In this document: in pieces, positions 36,081 to 47,143 of the stretch
How positions within the stretch are numbered: position 1 is the stretch's first letter
How the letters are laid out: every line of letters starts with the position of its first letter
Assembly: GCA_965224575.1 (NCBI GenBank)
Contig: CBDCZQ010000006.1
Location: forward strand, 1,054,001 to 1,118,000
From: QPIN01 sp965224575
GTDB lineage: Bacteria > Pseudomonadota > Gammaproteobacteria > Methylococcales > Methylomonadaceae
DNA length: 64,000 nucleotides
Direction: 5' to 3'
Made by a program: the position numbers and the translations under genes
Notes under the pieces: generated by a model
Told to the model about the DNA's origin: nothing
Databases searched by the model: none
The model's input: the letters and a program-made list of their open reading frames with translations, nothing else

Positions 36081-37307
36081 ATGCAAACATTTTTGGTTGG
36101 CGGTGCCGTTAGAGATTCTTTACTTAATTACCCTGTCATAGAAAAAGATTGGGTTGTTATTGGTGAAACGCCAGAATCTATGGTTGCCCAAGGGTTTAGA
36201 CCTGTAGGTAAAGATTTTCCTGTTTTTTTACATCCTGATACTCACGATGAGTATGCCCTGGCTCGTACAGAACGAAAAACTGCGCCTGGTTATAAAGGAT
36301 TTACCGTACACGCGTCGCCAGAAGTAACGCTTGAAGAAGACTTGATCCGTAGAGATTTAACCATTAATGCTATTGCAATGGATCAGCAGGGTAACATTAT
36401 TGATCCCTTTAATGGTAAAGATGACCTTGAAAAACGTCTATTTCGCCATGTGTCACCTGCTTTTTCTGAAGACCCTGTAAGAATATTACGGATTGCCCGT
36501 TTTGCTGCTCGTTATGCTCATTTAGGGTTTACTATTGCAGATGAAACTTTACAGCTGATGAAGCAAATGGTCAATAAAGGAGAAACGGACTACCTAGTTG
36601 CAGAACGTGTTTGGGCTGAATTATTTAAAACTTTATCAGAAAGATCACCTTCTGCATTTTTTTATACCCTAAAAGATTGCAATGCTTTGAAGTCTATTTT
36701 TCCAGAACTTGATCAACTTTTTGGAATTCCTCAGCCTGAAAAACATCATCCAGAAATAGATACTGGAGTTCATAGTTTACTCTGTCTGGAACAGGCATCA
36801 AAATTATCTGTTAAACCTGAAGTTCGCTTAGCAGCCTTATTACATGATTTAGGAAAAGCAAAAACAGATAAAAGTAAATGGCCTAGTCATCATGGGCATG
36901 AACAACTAGGCCTTCCTGTTCTTGAACAGTTTTGTAAAAGGCTAAGGGTTCCTAAATCGTTTAAAACCTTGGCAATACTTGTTATGCAGTACCATACACA
37001 CTGCCATCGAGTCTCAGAACTAAAAGCCAGCACCTTAACTGATATGCTGGGATCTTTGGGTGCATTTAAGACTTCGAGCTTGATTGTTGAAGATTTTGTA
37101 CTGGCTTGTGAAGCCGATGCCAAGGGTAGAACAGGACTTGAGAATAATCCCTATCCTCAAGCATCTTATGTTCTAAGCGCGGCTATTGCAGCTTGTAATA
37201 TAGACACATCAGATATTTTGAATGGTAAATTAGAAGGTTCTAAAATTGGTGATGCAATTCGAATATTAAGGATTAATGCAGTTACTGAATTTATTAAATC
37301 AGTATAG
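36081..37307 (+). CDS. cca: CCA-adding enzyme (tRNA nucleotidyltransferase) with HD domain
   Basis: Adds or repairs the CCA end of tRNAs. The 408-residue protein begins with FLVGGAVRDSLL, the class II nucleotidyltransferase motif, then KDWVVIG in place of the usual DxD context, RRDLTINAIAMD, and EDPVRILRIARFAARY. A C-terminal HD domain (AALLHDLGKAKT) adds phosphohydrolase activity as in the multifunctional gammaproteobacterial enzymes. The gene is divergent from the TSUP exporter. Confidence 0.96.
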   Translation: MQTFLVGGAVRDSLLNYPVIEKDWVVIGETPESMVAQGFRPVGKDFPVFLHPDTHDEYALARTERKTAPGYKGFTVHASPEVTLEEDLIRRDLTINAIAMDQQGNIIDPFNGKDDLEKRLFRHVSPAFSEDPVRILRIARFAARYAHLGFTIADETLQLMKQMVNKGETDYLVAERVWAELFKTLSERSPSAFFYTLKDCNALKSIFPELDQLFGIPQPEKHHPEIDTGVHSLLCLEQASKLSVKPEVRLAALLHDLGKAKTDKSKWPSHHGHEQLGLPVLEQFCKRLRVPKSFKTLAILVMQYHTHCHRVSELKASTLTDMLGSLGAFKTSSLIVEDFVLACEADAKGRTGLENNPYPQASYVLSAAIAACNIDTSDILNGKLEGSKIGDAIRILRINAVTEFIKSV

Positions 37308-37396
37308 AAACTGATTCTAGTAAAAATACGTTGAATTAAATACTCAAGGCAATTATAGTAAATTTTTATTCAACTCTTAACTTTTTTGAAAACACA

Positions 37397-37882
37397 ATGC
37401 CATCATTTGATATAGTCTCTGAATTTGACGCTCACGAAGTTCATAATGCTGTAGACCAAGCAAATAAAGAAGTCTCAACTCGTTTTGATTTTAAAGGCTC
37501 TAATGCGCAATTTGAACTACAAGAAAACAGTATTCTTATGAAGGCAGCATCAACCTTTCAATTACAACAAATGCTTCCCATCCTGTTTTCTAAAATGACT
37601 AAACGAGGAGTGGATATTGCTTGTATGGAAACGGGAGATATTCAAGATACCGGTAAAACAGCGCAACAACCGGTTACTCTTAATCAAGGGATAGAAACAC
37701 CTATCGCAAAAAAGATTGTGAAAATAATTAAAGATAAGAAACTTAAAGTTCAAACAGCCATTCAAGGTGAAAAACTGAGAGTTACGGGAAAAAAAAGAGA
37801 TGATTTACAACAAGTGATTGCTATGCTTAAATCAGAGGAATCTATTGAGCTTCCGTTACAATTTGAAAATTTTAGGGATTAA
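37397..37882 (+). CDS. yajQ: YajQ-family nucleotide/c-di-GMP-binding protein
   Basis: Small cytoplasmic protein of 161 residues with two ferredoxin-like folds. The family start PSFDIVSEFDAHEV, TRFDFKGS and the end region KIIKDKKLKVQTAIQGEKLRVTGKKRDDLQQ identify it. Members bind c-di-GMP and tRNA or proteins; in a Xanthomonas homologue it acts with a transcription factor. It may be a reader for the c-di-GMP system represented by the EAL protein at 23.3 kb. Confidence 0.95.
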   Translation: MPSFDIVSEFDAHEVHNAVDQANKEVSTRFDFKGSNAQFELQENSILMKAASTFQLQQMLPILFSKMTKRGVDIACMETGDIQDTGKTAQQPVTLNQGIETPIAKKIVKIIKDKKLKVQTAIQGEKLRVTGKKRDDLQQVIAMLKSEESIELPLQFENFRD

Positions 37883-38018
37883 AACTGTAGCTACAATCAC
37901 CAATAGTTATTTTTAGTTTCTCACGATAGCTTGACTGAGGAAAGAAAAGTATCATATATGCTTAAGTAAAAGACAAAAGTTCCGATACAACCCCTTTCCT
38001 TCAATAATAATTTCAATC

Positions 38019-38498
38019 ATGCAGCCCTTAGAAATATTGCGCAATACTCTTCCCCAAGTTGGACAGGTTAATTGGATAGGTTTAAGACCTGAAAGACGAG
38101 CAACAATGGAAGTCGTCAATCAAGTTAAGGCGCGCCTTGAAAATGGATTAGTAGGAGACCGTTATGCCGGCCGATCAGGTAAGCGTCAAGTTACGCTTAT
38201 GCAGATTGAACACTTACCCGTCATTGCTTCACTTTTAGGGCTTGATTCTATTGACCCAGCGACACTTCGGCGGAATATCTGTGTTAGTGGCCTAAATCTT
38301 CTTGCCCTTAAAGAAAAGAAATTTCAGATTGGTGATGCAGTATTAGAATACACAGGACAGTGCCATCCTTGTTCTTTTATGGAAGAAATCTTTGGTGAGG
38401 GTGGTTACAATGCGATGAGAGGGCATGGTGGCATAACTGCACGGATTATAAAACCTGGGTTGATTAAGCTTAATGATTCTGTTTCTACGCTAAAATAA
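38019..38498 (+). CDS. MOSC-domain protein (sulfur-carrier / molybdenum-cofactor-sulfurase type)
   Basis: The 159-residue single-domain MOSC protein has GLVGDRYAG, the motif RRNICVSGLNLLAL and the region with the conserved cysteine, TGQCHPCSFMEE. The family handles abstracted sulfur bound to this cysteine and, in YiiM-like members, reduces N-hydroxylated compounds with Mo cofactor. The substrate is unknown. Its stop is one base from the convergent nadE end. Confidence 0.9.
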   Translation: MQPLEILRNTLPQVGQVNWIGLRPERRATMEVVNQVKARLENGLVGDRYAGRSGKRQVTLMQIEHLPVIASLLGLDSIDPATLRRNICVSGLNLLALKEKKFQIGDAVLEYTGQCHPCSFMEEIFGEGGYNAMRGHGGITARIIKPGLIKLNDSVSTLK

Positions 38499-38499
38499 T

Positions 38500-40116
38500 T
38501 TACTCATCAATAACACCTTTGTACCCAGAGGTAATAGGGTAGCGTCGGTCTCGCCCAAAAGCTCTTGGAGTAATTTTAATCCCAGGAGGTGCTTGTCTTC
38601 GCTTATACTCATTTCTATCTACTAGTGATATGGCTCTGTTAATGTCTTTTATTTGATAGCCTGCTTCGAGTATATCTTTAGCAGATTTGTCCTGTTCTAT
38701 ATACATTTCCAAAATCGGGTCTAAAACTGAATAGGGTGGTAGAGAGTCTTCATCTATTTGATCCGGAGCTAACTCTGCCGATGGTGGGCGAGTAATTACT
38801 CTTTCTGGAATAACGTCTGAAAGTGTATTTCTATATTCAGCTAGTTGGTAAACTAGTAATTTAGGCACATCTTTTATTGGTGCGAAGCCTCCTGCCATAT
38901 CCCCATATAAAGTAGCATAACCGACACTCATTTCACTTTTATTTCCAGTCGTGAGCAGTAATTTACCTTGTTTATTCGACATTGCCATTAGCAATACGCC
39001 ACGGCAGCGAGCTTGTATATTTTCTTCTGTGGCATCCCTTTTTGTACCGGAAAAGACTTCGCTTAACATCCCAGTAAATGCTGTAACAGCTGGCTCTATT
39101 GCAATGGTATGGTGTTTTATTCCTAAAGCCTCAGCTTCTAAAGTAGCATCTTCATTGCTCATATCCTGAGTATATTTTGATGGCATTAAAACAGCTTCTA
39201 CCTGATCAGCCCCTAATGCATCTGCTGCAATTGCCAAAACCAAGGCAGAATCTATTCCACCGGATAAGCCCAATAGCACACCTTTAAATCCATTTTTATA
39301 AACATAATCTCTAACACCTAAAACCAGTGCTTTGTATTCACTGGAAATTATATTGTATAAAGGCGCACAGGTGTTTTTTATCGGAACGCTATTTTCAAAC
39401 TCTACCACCGTTACTTGTTCTTCAAATTCTTCTGCTCTGAATACAACATCACCTTCTGCATTAACAACAAAAGATGCACCGTCAAACACTAACTCGTCTT
39501 GTCCACCAATTGCATTGACATAGACTAACGGTATTTCTGCCTGTTTTACTTGCTGACACACGATCTCTTCACGTTGATGGATTTTACCAGCATAAAATGG
39601 TGAGGCATTTAGGGTGATAATCAGCTCTGCACCTGCTTGTTTATTTTTTTCTACTAATCCTTTTTGCCAGATGTCTTCACATATTGTGAGAGCAATAGAT
39701 GTTCCTTTTATGGAAAATAAACAGCTTTGACTAGATGATTTAAAATAGCGTTGTTCATCAAACACACCAAAATTTGGCAATACATTTTTTTTATACTGTG
39801 TCAGTATTTTCCCATCTCTTAATACGGCAGCACTGTTGTATAAATTCCCATCATCTAGCTCTGGAAAGCCGATAACAATATCTATACCCTGTACTGCATC
39901 TGCTATTTCTGCTACTGCTCGATTTGCATGATTAATAAAATCTGATCGTAGAAGTAAATCCTCTGGGGGATAGCCGGTTATACTAAGTTCGGGGAAGACA
40001 ATAAGATCTGCTTTTAACTCATCCCGTGCATGTTGTGCTGTTTGGATGATTTTTTTTTGGTTAGCTTTAATTCCACCAACCAGTAAGTTAATTTGTGCTA
40101 AGGCTATTTTTAACAT
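38500..40116 (-). CDS. nadE: Glutamine-dependent NAD+ synthetase
   Basis: Makes NAD+ from nicotinate adenine dinucleotide with glutamine as ammonia source. I place the start at 40116 (MLKIALAQINLLVGG), since the 22 further upstream codons run into a REP repeat. The resulting 538 residues match the family. The N-terminal nitrilase-type glutaminase has ELSITGYPPEDL (Glu), KNVLPNFGVFDEQRYF (Lys) and ICEDIW (Cys). The C-terminal ATP-pyrophosphatase domain has GLSGGIDSALVLAIAAD and TTGNKSEMSVGYATLYGD. Confidence 0.95.
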   Translation of the reverse strand: MLKIALAQINLLVGGIKANQKKIIQTAQHARDELKADLIVFPELSITGYPPEDLLLRSDFINHANRAVAEIADAVQGIDIVIGFPELDDGNLYNSAAVLRDGKILTQYKKNVLPNFGVFDEQRYFKSSSQSCLFSIKGTSIALTICEDIWQKGLVEKNKQAGAELIITLNASPFYAGKIHQREEIVCQQVKQAEIPLVYVNAIGGQDELVFDGASFVVNAEGDVVFRAEEFEEQVTVVEFENSVPIKNTCAPLYNIISSEYKALVLGVRDYVYKNGFKGVLLGLSGGIDSALVLAIAADALGADQVEAVLMPSKYTQDMSNEDATLEAEALGIKHHTIAIEPAVTAFTGMLSEVFSGTKRDATEENIQARCRGVLLMAMSNKQGKLLLTTGNKSEMSVGYATLYGDMAGGFAPIKDVPKLLVYQLAEYRNTLSDVIPERVITRPPSAELAPDQIDEDSLPPYSVLDPILEMYIEQDKSAKDILEAGYQIKDINRAISLVDRNEYKRRQAPPGIKITPRAFGRDRRYPITSGYKGVIDE

Positions 40117-40145
40117 TTTTAAATTTGTTGGTGATGTTATAAGGC

Positions 40146-40232
40146 AGTTTGATGGACTGCCGTCTCTTTGGCAATCCATCAAAGGTATGATAAAAATGTT
40201 AGGTTAACGATAGAGCTGTTAGCCTAACCTAC
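40146..40232 (-). repeat. Paired REP element (BIME-like), copy 4, with compensatory stem changes
   Basis: Inverted relative to copy 1. On the minus strand it opens GTAG then GTTAGGCTAAC / GTTAACCTAAC. The second hairpin reads GATGGACTGCC / GGCAATCCATC instead of GTTGGGCTGCC / GGCAACCCAAC. Two positions changed on both arms together, so pairing is kept. The leading GTAG of that unit is GCAG here. It lies between the nadE start and sucD. Confidence 0.85.
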
Positions 40233-40255
40233 TTGCTTTAATCACATCACTATTA

Positions 40256-41118
<863 letters not shown>

Positions 41119-41122
<4 letters not shown>

Positions 41123-42288
41123 GCTGCCTCCTTGGCTAATGCTACAACCTGGTCAGCGGCACTGGCTAAATCATCAGCTGCCACTAAGCCTAAATTAGAA
41201 TTATTCAATAACTCCCTCCCTTTTTCAGCATTTGTTCCCTCCAGCCTAACCACAACGGGGATGGTGACATGGACTTCATCAACAGCAGTCAAAATACCTT
41301 TGGCAATAATATCGCATTTCACAATACCACCAAAAATATTGACCAAAATCGCCTTTACGTTCCCATCAGATAATATTAATTTAAACGCTTCGCAGACTTT
41401 CTCAGGCGTTGTACCACCCCCCACATCAAGAAAATTGGCAGGCGAGCCGCCTTTAAGTTTAACTAAATCCATCGTTGCCATCGCTAAACCGGCACCATTA
41501 ACCATACAGCCAATTGTGCCGTCCAAGGTGATGTAATTCAGATCAAACTGTTCCGCTTTATTTTCCTTTTCGTCCTCTTGTCCTTCATCTCTATATTCCA
41601 TAATATCGGGATGTAAAGCTGTAGCATTATCATCAAAATTTATTTTCGCATCTAAAGCCAGTATTTCACCATCATCTGTTTCTACTAATGGATTAATTTC
41701 TATCTGACTAGCATCTTTTTCCAACAATAATTTATACATGCCTTGCATGATTTTTTCTATTGCCCTAATTTGAGAACCTTGTAGAGATAAATCAAAAGCA
41801 ACTTGTCTACATTGATAAGATTGCAGGCCTGCTGCCGGATCAATATATAAAGTCACAATTTTTTCAGGGGTTTCATCAGCAACCATTTCTATATCCATGC
41901 CGCCTGCAATAGAAGATAAAAACATAATCCGCTCACTGGCTCTATCGACCAAAACACTCAGATAAAACTCTCGTTTGATTGGGTAAGTTTTTTCAATCAA
42001 AACTGATTCTATCGGTAAACCTTCTTTACCCGTCTGTTTGGTGACTAAACGATTACCTAACATATCTGAGGCAAACTGCTTAACTTCTTCTGTATTTTTA
42101 GCAACCTTAACCCCCCCTACTTTGCCTCGACCTCCTGCATGAACCTGGGCTTTAACCACCCAAGCATCTGCTAAGACTTCTTCTGTCGCCTGAACGGCTT
42201 GAGTAGCGGTTACTACGTTTTTTCCTTGAGGAACAGGAATACCAAATGCCTGAAACAATTGTTTAGCTTGATACTCGTGAATATTCAT
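41119..42288 (-). CDS. sucC: Succinate-CoA ligase, beta subunit (ATP-grasp)
   Basis: Nucleotide-binding subunit of succinyl-CoA synthetase. I start at ATG 42288 (MNIHEYQAKQLF), which has a GGAG site and is the family N-terminus; the upstream extension has no support. The 389 residues include the ATP-grasp region VKAQVHAGGRGKVGGVKV, IEINPLVETDDGEILALDAK, GCMVNGAGLAMATMD and LVNIFGGIVKCD, the last as in SucC (IFGGI...RCD). A variable-arm palindrome lies just upstream, where its promoter should be. Confidence 0.93.
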
Positions 42289-42305
42289 TTTTTCTCCAAA
42301 TGCCC

Positions 42306-42496
42306 TAAGGAGCATCTCTATTAATTCGTGACTCGCATCTATACGTCTAAATTACCCGATAACTTCGTCCTCTACACGCGGATGTTGGTGAGGAAAATAA
42401 GCTCCTGCAAGCTCATTATTAACTGCGATCTTCGCCTTGTTCTCGAACATTTTAGACGCATACCTGCTCAGACAGATTTAATAGAGGTGCTCCCTA
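42306..42496. repeat. Variable-arm palindromic element, copy 5
   Basis: The ends are imperfect inverted repeats: AAGGAGCATCTCTATTAATT on the left against a right end whose reverse complement reads AGGGAGCACCTCTATTAAAT; the ACGTCTAAA / GCGTCTAAAA segments pair further in. The arms are related to those of copy 4. The minus-strand centre has CAAGGCGAAGATC, recalling the core. It lies between the divergent sucC and pilS genes, where both promoters must be, and fills much of that 446-base gap. Confidence 0.7.
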
Positions 42497-42734
42497 ATAA
42501 ATTATTAAGTGCTATGCTTAAATGATTACTTATATATTCTATCGAATTATCCTATAAAAATCAGTTAGACACGGATTTATTATGCAAGATATTAGTTTCT
42601 TAATCCCTAATCAAATGAAAGTTTTACCTTTTGCTTAAATCATCCCTTTTTGAAACACTGTTAAATCAATAGCTTGTGATAGAATCTAAGATTCAACAGA
42701 TATTTATAAAAGACTCAATACAAACCGATAATTG

Positions 42735-44372
42735 ATGGCTCTAAATCAACCCAAAACAATTTCACCTTGTCCTTTCTCTAAAGGTTATCGCATACCGGTA
42801 GAACAAGCCTGGTCATTATTAAAAGTATTCTTTATTTATCGCTTTATTATCTCTTCTTTGTTCGTCATTCTGCTCTATAGCAATTTTGATTTGTCTTTAC
42901 TAAAACATCAGGATGCTCGATTATTCTTTTTTAGTAGCCAAAGTTACCTTGCCTTCTCTATTGTTTCTGGTATTTGTACATTTAAACGACTATTTGGCTA
43001 CACAACTCAAGCACAGGTTGCTATCTTTAGTGATATTATTTTTATCACTCTATTAATGCATGCAAGTGGTGGTATTAACAGTGGAATAGGTATTTTATTG
43101 GCAATATCAATTGCTTCTGGTGGGTTATTGATTGGAGGGCATTGCGCCCTATTATTTGCAGCCCTTGCTAGTCTTTCTATTATCACTCAGCAACTATATA
43201 CCAGCCAATCCAGTTCAATAGATGCTACCTCCTTTACATACGCAGGTATGTTGGGTGCAGCTTTTTTTACCATTGCTTATCTGTCTTTTATTTTAGCCAA
43301 ACGAACTGAACAATCAGAGATTTTAGCATCGCAACATCAACAAACCATTTCTAACCTAGAGGAGCTTAATCAATACATTATTCAACATCTACAATCTGGT
43401 ATTATTATTTGTACAACAAATCAGCAGATCAAAATGTGCAACGAAGCTTCTTTAACGATATGTGATAAAAAAGAACAACCAGAAAATTTTAAAAAACTGT
43501 CTGATATTTCTCCTCAATTAAGTAATTACTTTCAACAATGGGTTGAAAATAACAATCAAAATGTTGCATTAATAAAATCTCCCAACAAAAGCCAAACGCA
43601 CTGTCGATTTTCTTTACTTAAAACTCGATTAGAAACCTTTCATATGATTATCCTGGAAGATATAGCACTTTATAATCAAAGATTACAACAAAGTAAATTG
43701 GCTTCATTAGGTTGTCTTACCGCAAGCATCGCCCATGAAATTCGCAACCCTTTAGGAGCAATCAGCCATGCTGGTCAACTATTATCAGAAGCACCAGAAT
43801 TATCAACACAAGACCATCGGCTAACGGAAATCATCCAATCCCATTGCCAACGTGTTAATAAAATTATTGAAGATATTCTTCAGCTTTCACGTAGAGAGCC
43901 ATCTAAAAGAAAAAAAATAGAACTAAATCATTGGATTAAATCATATCTACAAATCTTTATTCAAACTAGTGATTGTGATTTAACCAGCTTCAAAATTGAA
44001 TCAAAATCCGATAATTTATGGGTTCATGTCGATGTAGGACATTTAAAACAAATTTTAGATAACCTCTGCTTTAACGCTTTAAAATATGGAAACTCTTCGA
44101 AAGAGACTATCATTCTTGAATTAGATCTATCAGAAAACTCTCCCTGCATTAGAGTTATAGATAACGCAGCAGAAATCCCCCCAGATATAGCTAATCGACT
44201 TTTTGAACCCTTTTTCACCACCTCCCCCACGGGCACAGGCTTAGGTTTATATATCTCAAAAGAATTAGCTGAGCTTAATCAAGCAAAATTAAGCTATGCT
44301 ATGACAGATAATAATAAAAGCTGTTTTACACTTTGTTTACCCAGTGTAGATAACTCAAAAATAGAAATATGA
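42735..44372 (+). CDS. pilS: Type IV pilus sensor histidine kinase PilS
   Basis: Membrane sensor kinase controlling pilin transcription with PilR. I prefer the ATG at 42735 to the TTG one codon upstream. The 545 residues have six hydrophobic helices in the first 200 or so, a short PAS-like region, the H-box ASIAHEIRNPLGAISHAGQL with phospho-acceptor His334, and the ATPase boxes DNLCFNALKYG (N), GTGLGLYISKELAELN (G2). The ATGA overlap with pilR and the matching regulator type support PilS. No pilA is in this window. Confidence 0.92.
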   Translation: MALNQPKTISPCPFSKGYRIPVEQAWSLLKVFFIYRFIISSLFVILLYSNFDLSLLKHQDARLFFFSSQSYLAFSIVSGICTFKRLFGYTTQAQVAIFSDIIFITLLMHASGGINSGIGILLAISIASGGLLIGGHCALLFAALASLSIITQQLYTSQSSSIDATSFTYAGMLGAAFFTIAYLSFILAKRTEQSEILASQHQQTISNLEELNQYIIQHLQSGIIICTTNQQIKMCNEASLTICDKKEQPENFKKLSDISPQLSNYFQQWVENNNQNVALIKSPNKSQTHCRFSLLKTRLETFHMIILEDIALYNQRLQQSKLASLGCLTASIAHEIRNPLGAISHAGQLLSEAPELSTQDHRLTEIIQSHCQRVNKIIEDILQLSRREPSKRKKIELNHWIKSYLQIFIQTSDCDLTSFKIESKSDNLWVHVDVGHLKQILDNLCFNALKYGNSSKETIILELDLSENSPCIRVIDNAAEIPPDIANRLFEPFFTTSPTGTGLGLYISKELAELNQAKLSYAMTDNNKSCFTLCLPSVDNSKIEI

Positions 44373-45709
44373 CGACTCCATTAACTCTTATCATTGATGA
44401 TGAACCTGATATTAGGGAATTATTAGAAATTACCTTAAACAGGATGAAAATAAAAACACTAAGTGCTGAAAATATAGAAGCAGCAAAAATACTATTGGCA
44501 AAAAACAAGTTTGACCTTTGTTTAACTGATATGAAATTACCTGATGGGAATGGTCTTGATCTGGTTGATTTTATACAAAAAAGCAACTCGCCTATGCCCG
44601 TTGCAGTTATCACAGCGCATGGAAGTATGGACATTGCCATAAAAGCAATGAAAAAAGGTGCTTTTGATTTTTTATCAAAGCCTGTTGATTTAACGGTATT
44701 AAGACAACTAGTCAATAATGCACTTAAACTGTCTGAACAAATTCATTCTAAAAAAGACCGAAGAACTCGGCATTTACTGTTAGGTAACTCCCAAGTCATG
44801 CGAGATATCCGAACTAAAATTGATAAAGTTGCTCGTAGCCAGGCACCTGTTTATATCAGTGGAGAATCAGGATCAGGTAAAGAATTAGTCGCTAAACTTA
44901 TCCATCAACAAAGCCCAAGGGAAGATGCCCCTTTTATAGCTGTTAACTGCGGCGCAATCCCTCATGAGCTGATGGAAAGTGAGTTTTTTGGCCACAGAAA
45001 AGGAAGCTTTACTGGTGCTACTGCGGATAAAGTCGGCTTATTTAAAGCAGCTGATGGCGGTACATTATTTTTAGACGAAGTCGCCGACTTACCGTTACCG
45101 TTACAAGTAAAACTACTTCGAGCCATACAAGAAAAAAAAATTCGACCCATTGGAGAACAACAAGAAATTGCCATTAATGTGCGATTATTAAGTGCTACCC
45201 ATAAAAACCTTAATCTAATGGTAGATGAAGGCAACTTTAGGCAGGATTTATACTATCGAATTAATGTTATTGAATTAATTACCCCTCCCTTACGCACAAG
45301 AGCTGAGGATATTCCTGAACTAGCTGATTTTTTATTATCTAAATTAGCTTCTAATAATGACCAGTCGCAACCCACCCTATCCTCTGCTGCGATTAACGCA
45401 TTAAAACAATATCACTTCCCTGGCAATGTTCGAGAACTTGAAAACATATTAGAACGCGCACTGGCTTTATATGATGGACAAATTATTGAGCTTGAAGATT
45501 TAAATCTTCCAATAAGTACCGAACTCCCCAAGGCGAAACCCTTTGATCCTTCTGAAATATCGTTAGAAGATTATCTAGAAACAATAGAAAGAGAGGCACT
45601 TAGTCGTGCATTAGATGAAAATCGTTGGAATAAAACTGAAACAGCAAAACATTTAGGACTGACATTTAGGTCATTGCGTTATAGATTGAAAAAATTGGGA
45701 TTGGATTAA
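44369..45709 (+). CDS. pilR: Sigma-54-dependent response regulator PilR
   Basis: Activator of sigma-54 promoters, classically pilA. The 446-residue protein has a receiver domain with Asp54 (CLTDMKLPDG), an AAA+ domain with Walker A GESGSGKE and the sigma-54 contact loop GSFTGA (a Ser variant of GAFTGA), Walker B GGTLFLDEVADL, and a C-terminal Fis-type helix-turn-helix (TAKHLGLTFRSLRYRLKKLG). It overlaps pilS by four bases and forms one two-component unit. Confidence 0.94.
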   Translation: MTTPLTLIIDDEPDIRELLEITLNRMKIKTLSAENIEAAKILLAKNKFDLCLTDMKLPDGNGLDLVDFIQKSNSPMPVAVITAHGSMDIAIKAMKKGAFDFLSKPVDLTVLRQLVNNALKLSEQIHSKKDRRTRHLLLGNSQVMRDIRTKIDKVARSQAPVYISGESGSGKELVAKLIHQQSPREDAPFIAVNCGAIPHELMESEFFGHRKGSFTGATADKVGLFKAADGGTLFLDEVADLPLPLQVKLLRAIQEKKIRPIGEQQEIAINVRLLSATHKNLNLMVDEGNFRQDLYYRINVIELITPPLRTRAEDIPELADFLLSKLASNNDQSQPTLSSAAINALKQYHFPGNVRELENILERALALYDGQIIELEDLNLPISTELPKAKPFDPSEISLEDYLETIEREALSRALDENRWNKTETAKHLGLTFRSLRYRLKKLGLD

Positions 45710-45719
45710 CACATTACTT

Positions 45720-47063
45720 TTACTTTCCAATACAAAAAGAACTAAATATTTTCCCTAACAAATCATCTGAGCTAAAAGCTCCAGTAATTTCAGCAAGACT
45801 ATTTTGTGCTTGTCTTAAATCTTCTGCGACCAATTCACCTGCCTGATTTTGTAATTGCACTATTGCACTTTCAACAAATTCTTGACCTTGACTTAAAGCA
45901 TCTATATGTCTTTTTCTAGCAATAAAAACATTATCTGTTTCTCCATTAAACCCTACACTTTTTTTCAAGTAATTTGTCAGTAAATCCAGTCCTAGTTGTT
46001 TTTTTACTGAAAGGTATATTTCGGTTCCTTCTGGAGATTCTATTATTCTTGGTTCTTTTCCTAATAAATCAATTTTGTTATATATTTTCGTTATATTAAG
46101 ATTATTGGGTAAAGAGTCGATAACTGAATCAGTTTCAGGGTCTGTACTATCAATCAGTAGTAAGATTTTATCAGCTTGATTTATCTGCTCATGTGCTCGA
46201 CGAATGCCTTCTTTTTCTACTACGTTATCACTTTCTCGTAAGCCAGCTGTATCAATAATGTGTAGTGGCATTCCATCAATTTGTATTTGTTCTTTTAAAA
46301 TATCTCGGGTAGTACCTGCAATTTCTGTCACTATGGCTGCTTCATGTCCTGCTAATGCATTAAGTAAACTTGATTTACCTACATTGGGTTTTCCTGCTAA
46401 TACGACTGTCATACCATCACGCAATAACCGCCCTTGCCTTGCTGTTTTTTTTATTTTTTTTATTTCTTCTGCTATTTTTTTTATTTTATTTTCAACAACT
46501 CCATCTGATAAAAAATCAATTTCTTCGTCAACAAAATCTATTGCAGCTTCAACATAAACCCTTAGTTCTGTCAGCTCATCAACTAACTCATTAATCTCTT
46601 CTGAAAAAACGCCTTGCATTGATTTCTGAGCAGATCGTGCAGACTGTTCTGTGCTGCTTTCTATTAAATCTGCAACAGCTTCGGCTTGTGCTAAATCTAG
46701 TTTGTCATTTAGGAACGCCCTTTCAGTAAATTCCCCAGGATTGGCTAATCTAGCCCCTAAGCAAAGAACCCGTTTTAATAACATACCTAAAACAACAGTT
46801 CCACCATGACCTTGCAATTCTATTGTATCTTCACCTGTATACGATGATGGGTTTGGGAAAAATAGGAGGATGCCTGAGTCAATAACGATTTGATCTTCAT
46901 CTTTAAAAGATGTAAACAATGCTTGTCTCGGAAGAAATAGTTTAGTAGTTAGTTTCTTTGCAATTTCAGAAGCTGAAGATCCTGAAATTCTGATAATACC
47001 TACACCCCCATTTCCAGGAGGTGTTGCTATTGCAGCAATGGTATCTTGTCTATTGTATTTCAC
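45720..47063 (-). CDS. mnmE: tRNA modification GTPase MnmE (TrmE)
   Basis: GTPase partner of MnmG in wobble-uridine modification. The 447-residue protein has the N-terminal folate-binding domain (DTIAAIATPPGNGGVGIIRISG), a helical domain with an inserted G domain (GKPNVGKSSLLNAL, DTAGLRES, NKIDL) and the C-terminal CIGK motif with the catalytic Cys. It is the last gene of the leftward rpmH-rnpA-yidD-yidC-mnmE block. Confidence 0.97.
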   Translation of the reverse strand: MKYNRQDTIAAIATPPGNGGVGIIRISGSSASEIAKKLTTKLFLPRQALFTSFKDEDQIVIDSGILLFFPNPSSYTGEDTIELQGHGGTVVLGMLLKRVLCLGARLANPGEFTERAFLNDKLDLAQAEAVADLIESSTEQSARSAQKSMQGVFSEEINELVDELTELRVYVEAAIDFVDEEIDFLSDGVVENKIKKIAEEIKKIKKTARQGRLLRDGMTVVLAGKPNVGKSSLLNALAGHEAAIVTEIAGTTRDILKEQIQIDGMPLHIIDTAGLRESDNVVEKEGIRRAHEQINQADKILLLIDSTDPETDSVIDSLPNNLNITKIYNKIDLLGKEPRIIESPEGTEIYLSVKKQLGLDLLTNYLKKSVGFNGETDNVFIARKRHIDALSQGQEFVESAIVQLQNQAGELVAEDLRQAQNSLAEITGAFSSDDLLGKIFSSFCIGK

Positions 47064-47143
47064 TTAAAAGGGGTGTTCTACCATTTAAACAGAAAGAGCG
47101 GACAAAATCCGCTCTACAAAAATATTACTTTAATTATTATTAA

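Noticed and set aside
42328..42525. 65-codon plus-strand frame between sucC and pilS
   Set aside because: It lies almost entirely inside palindromic element copy 5.
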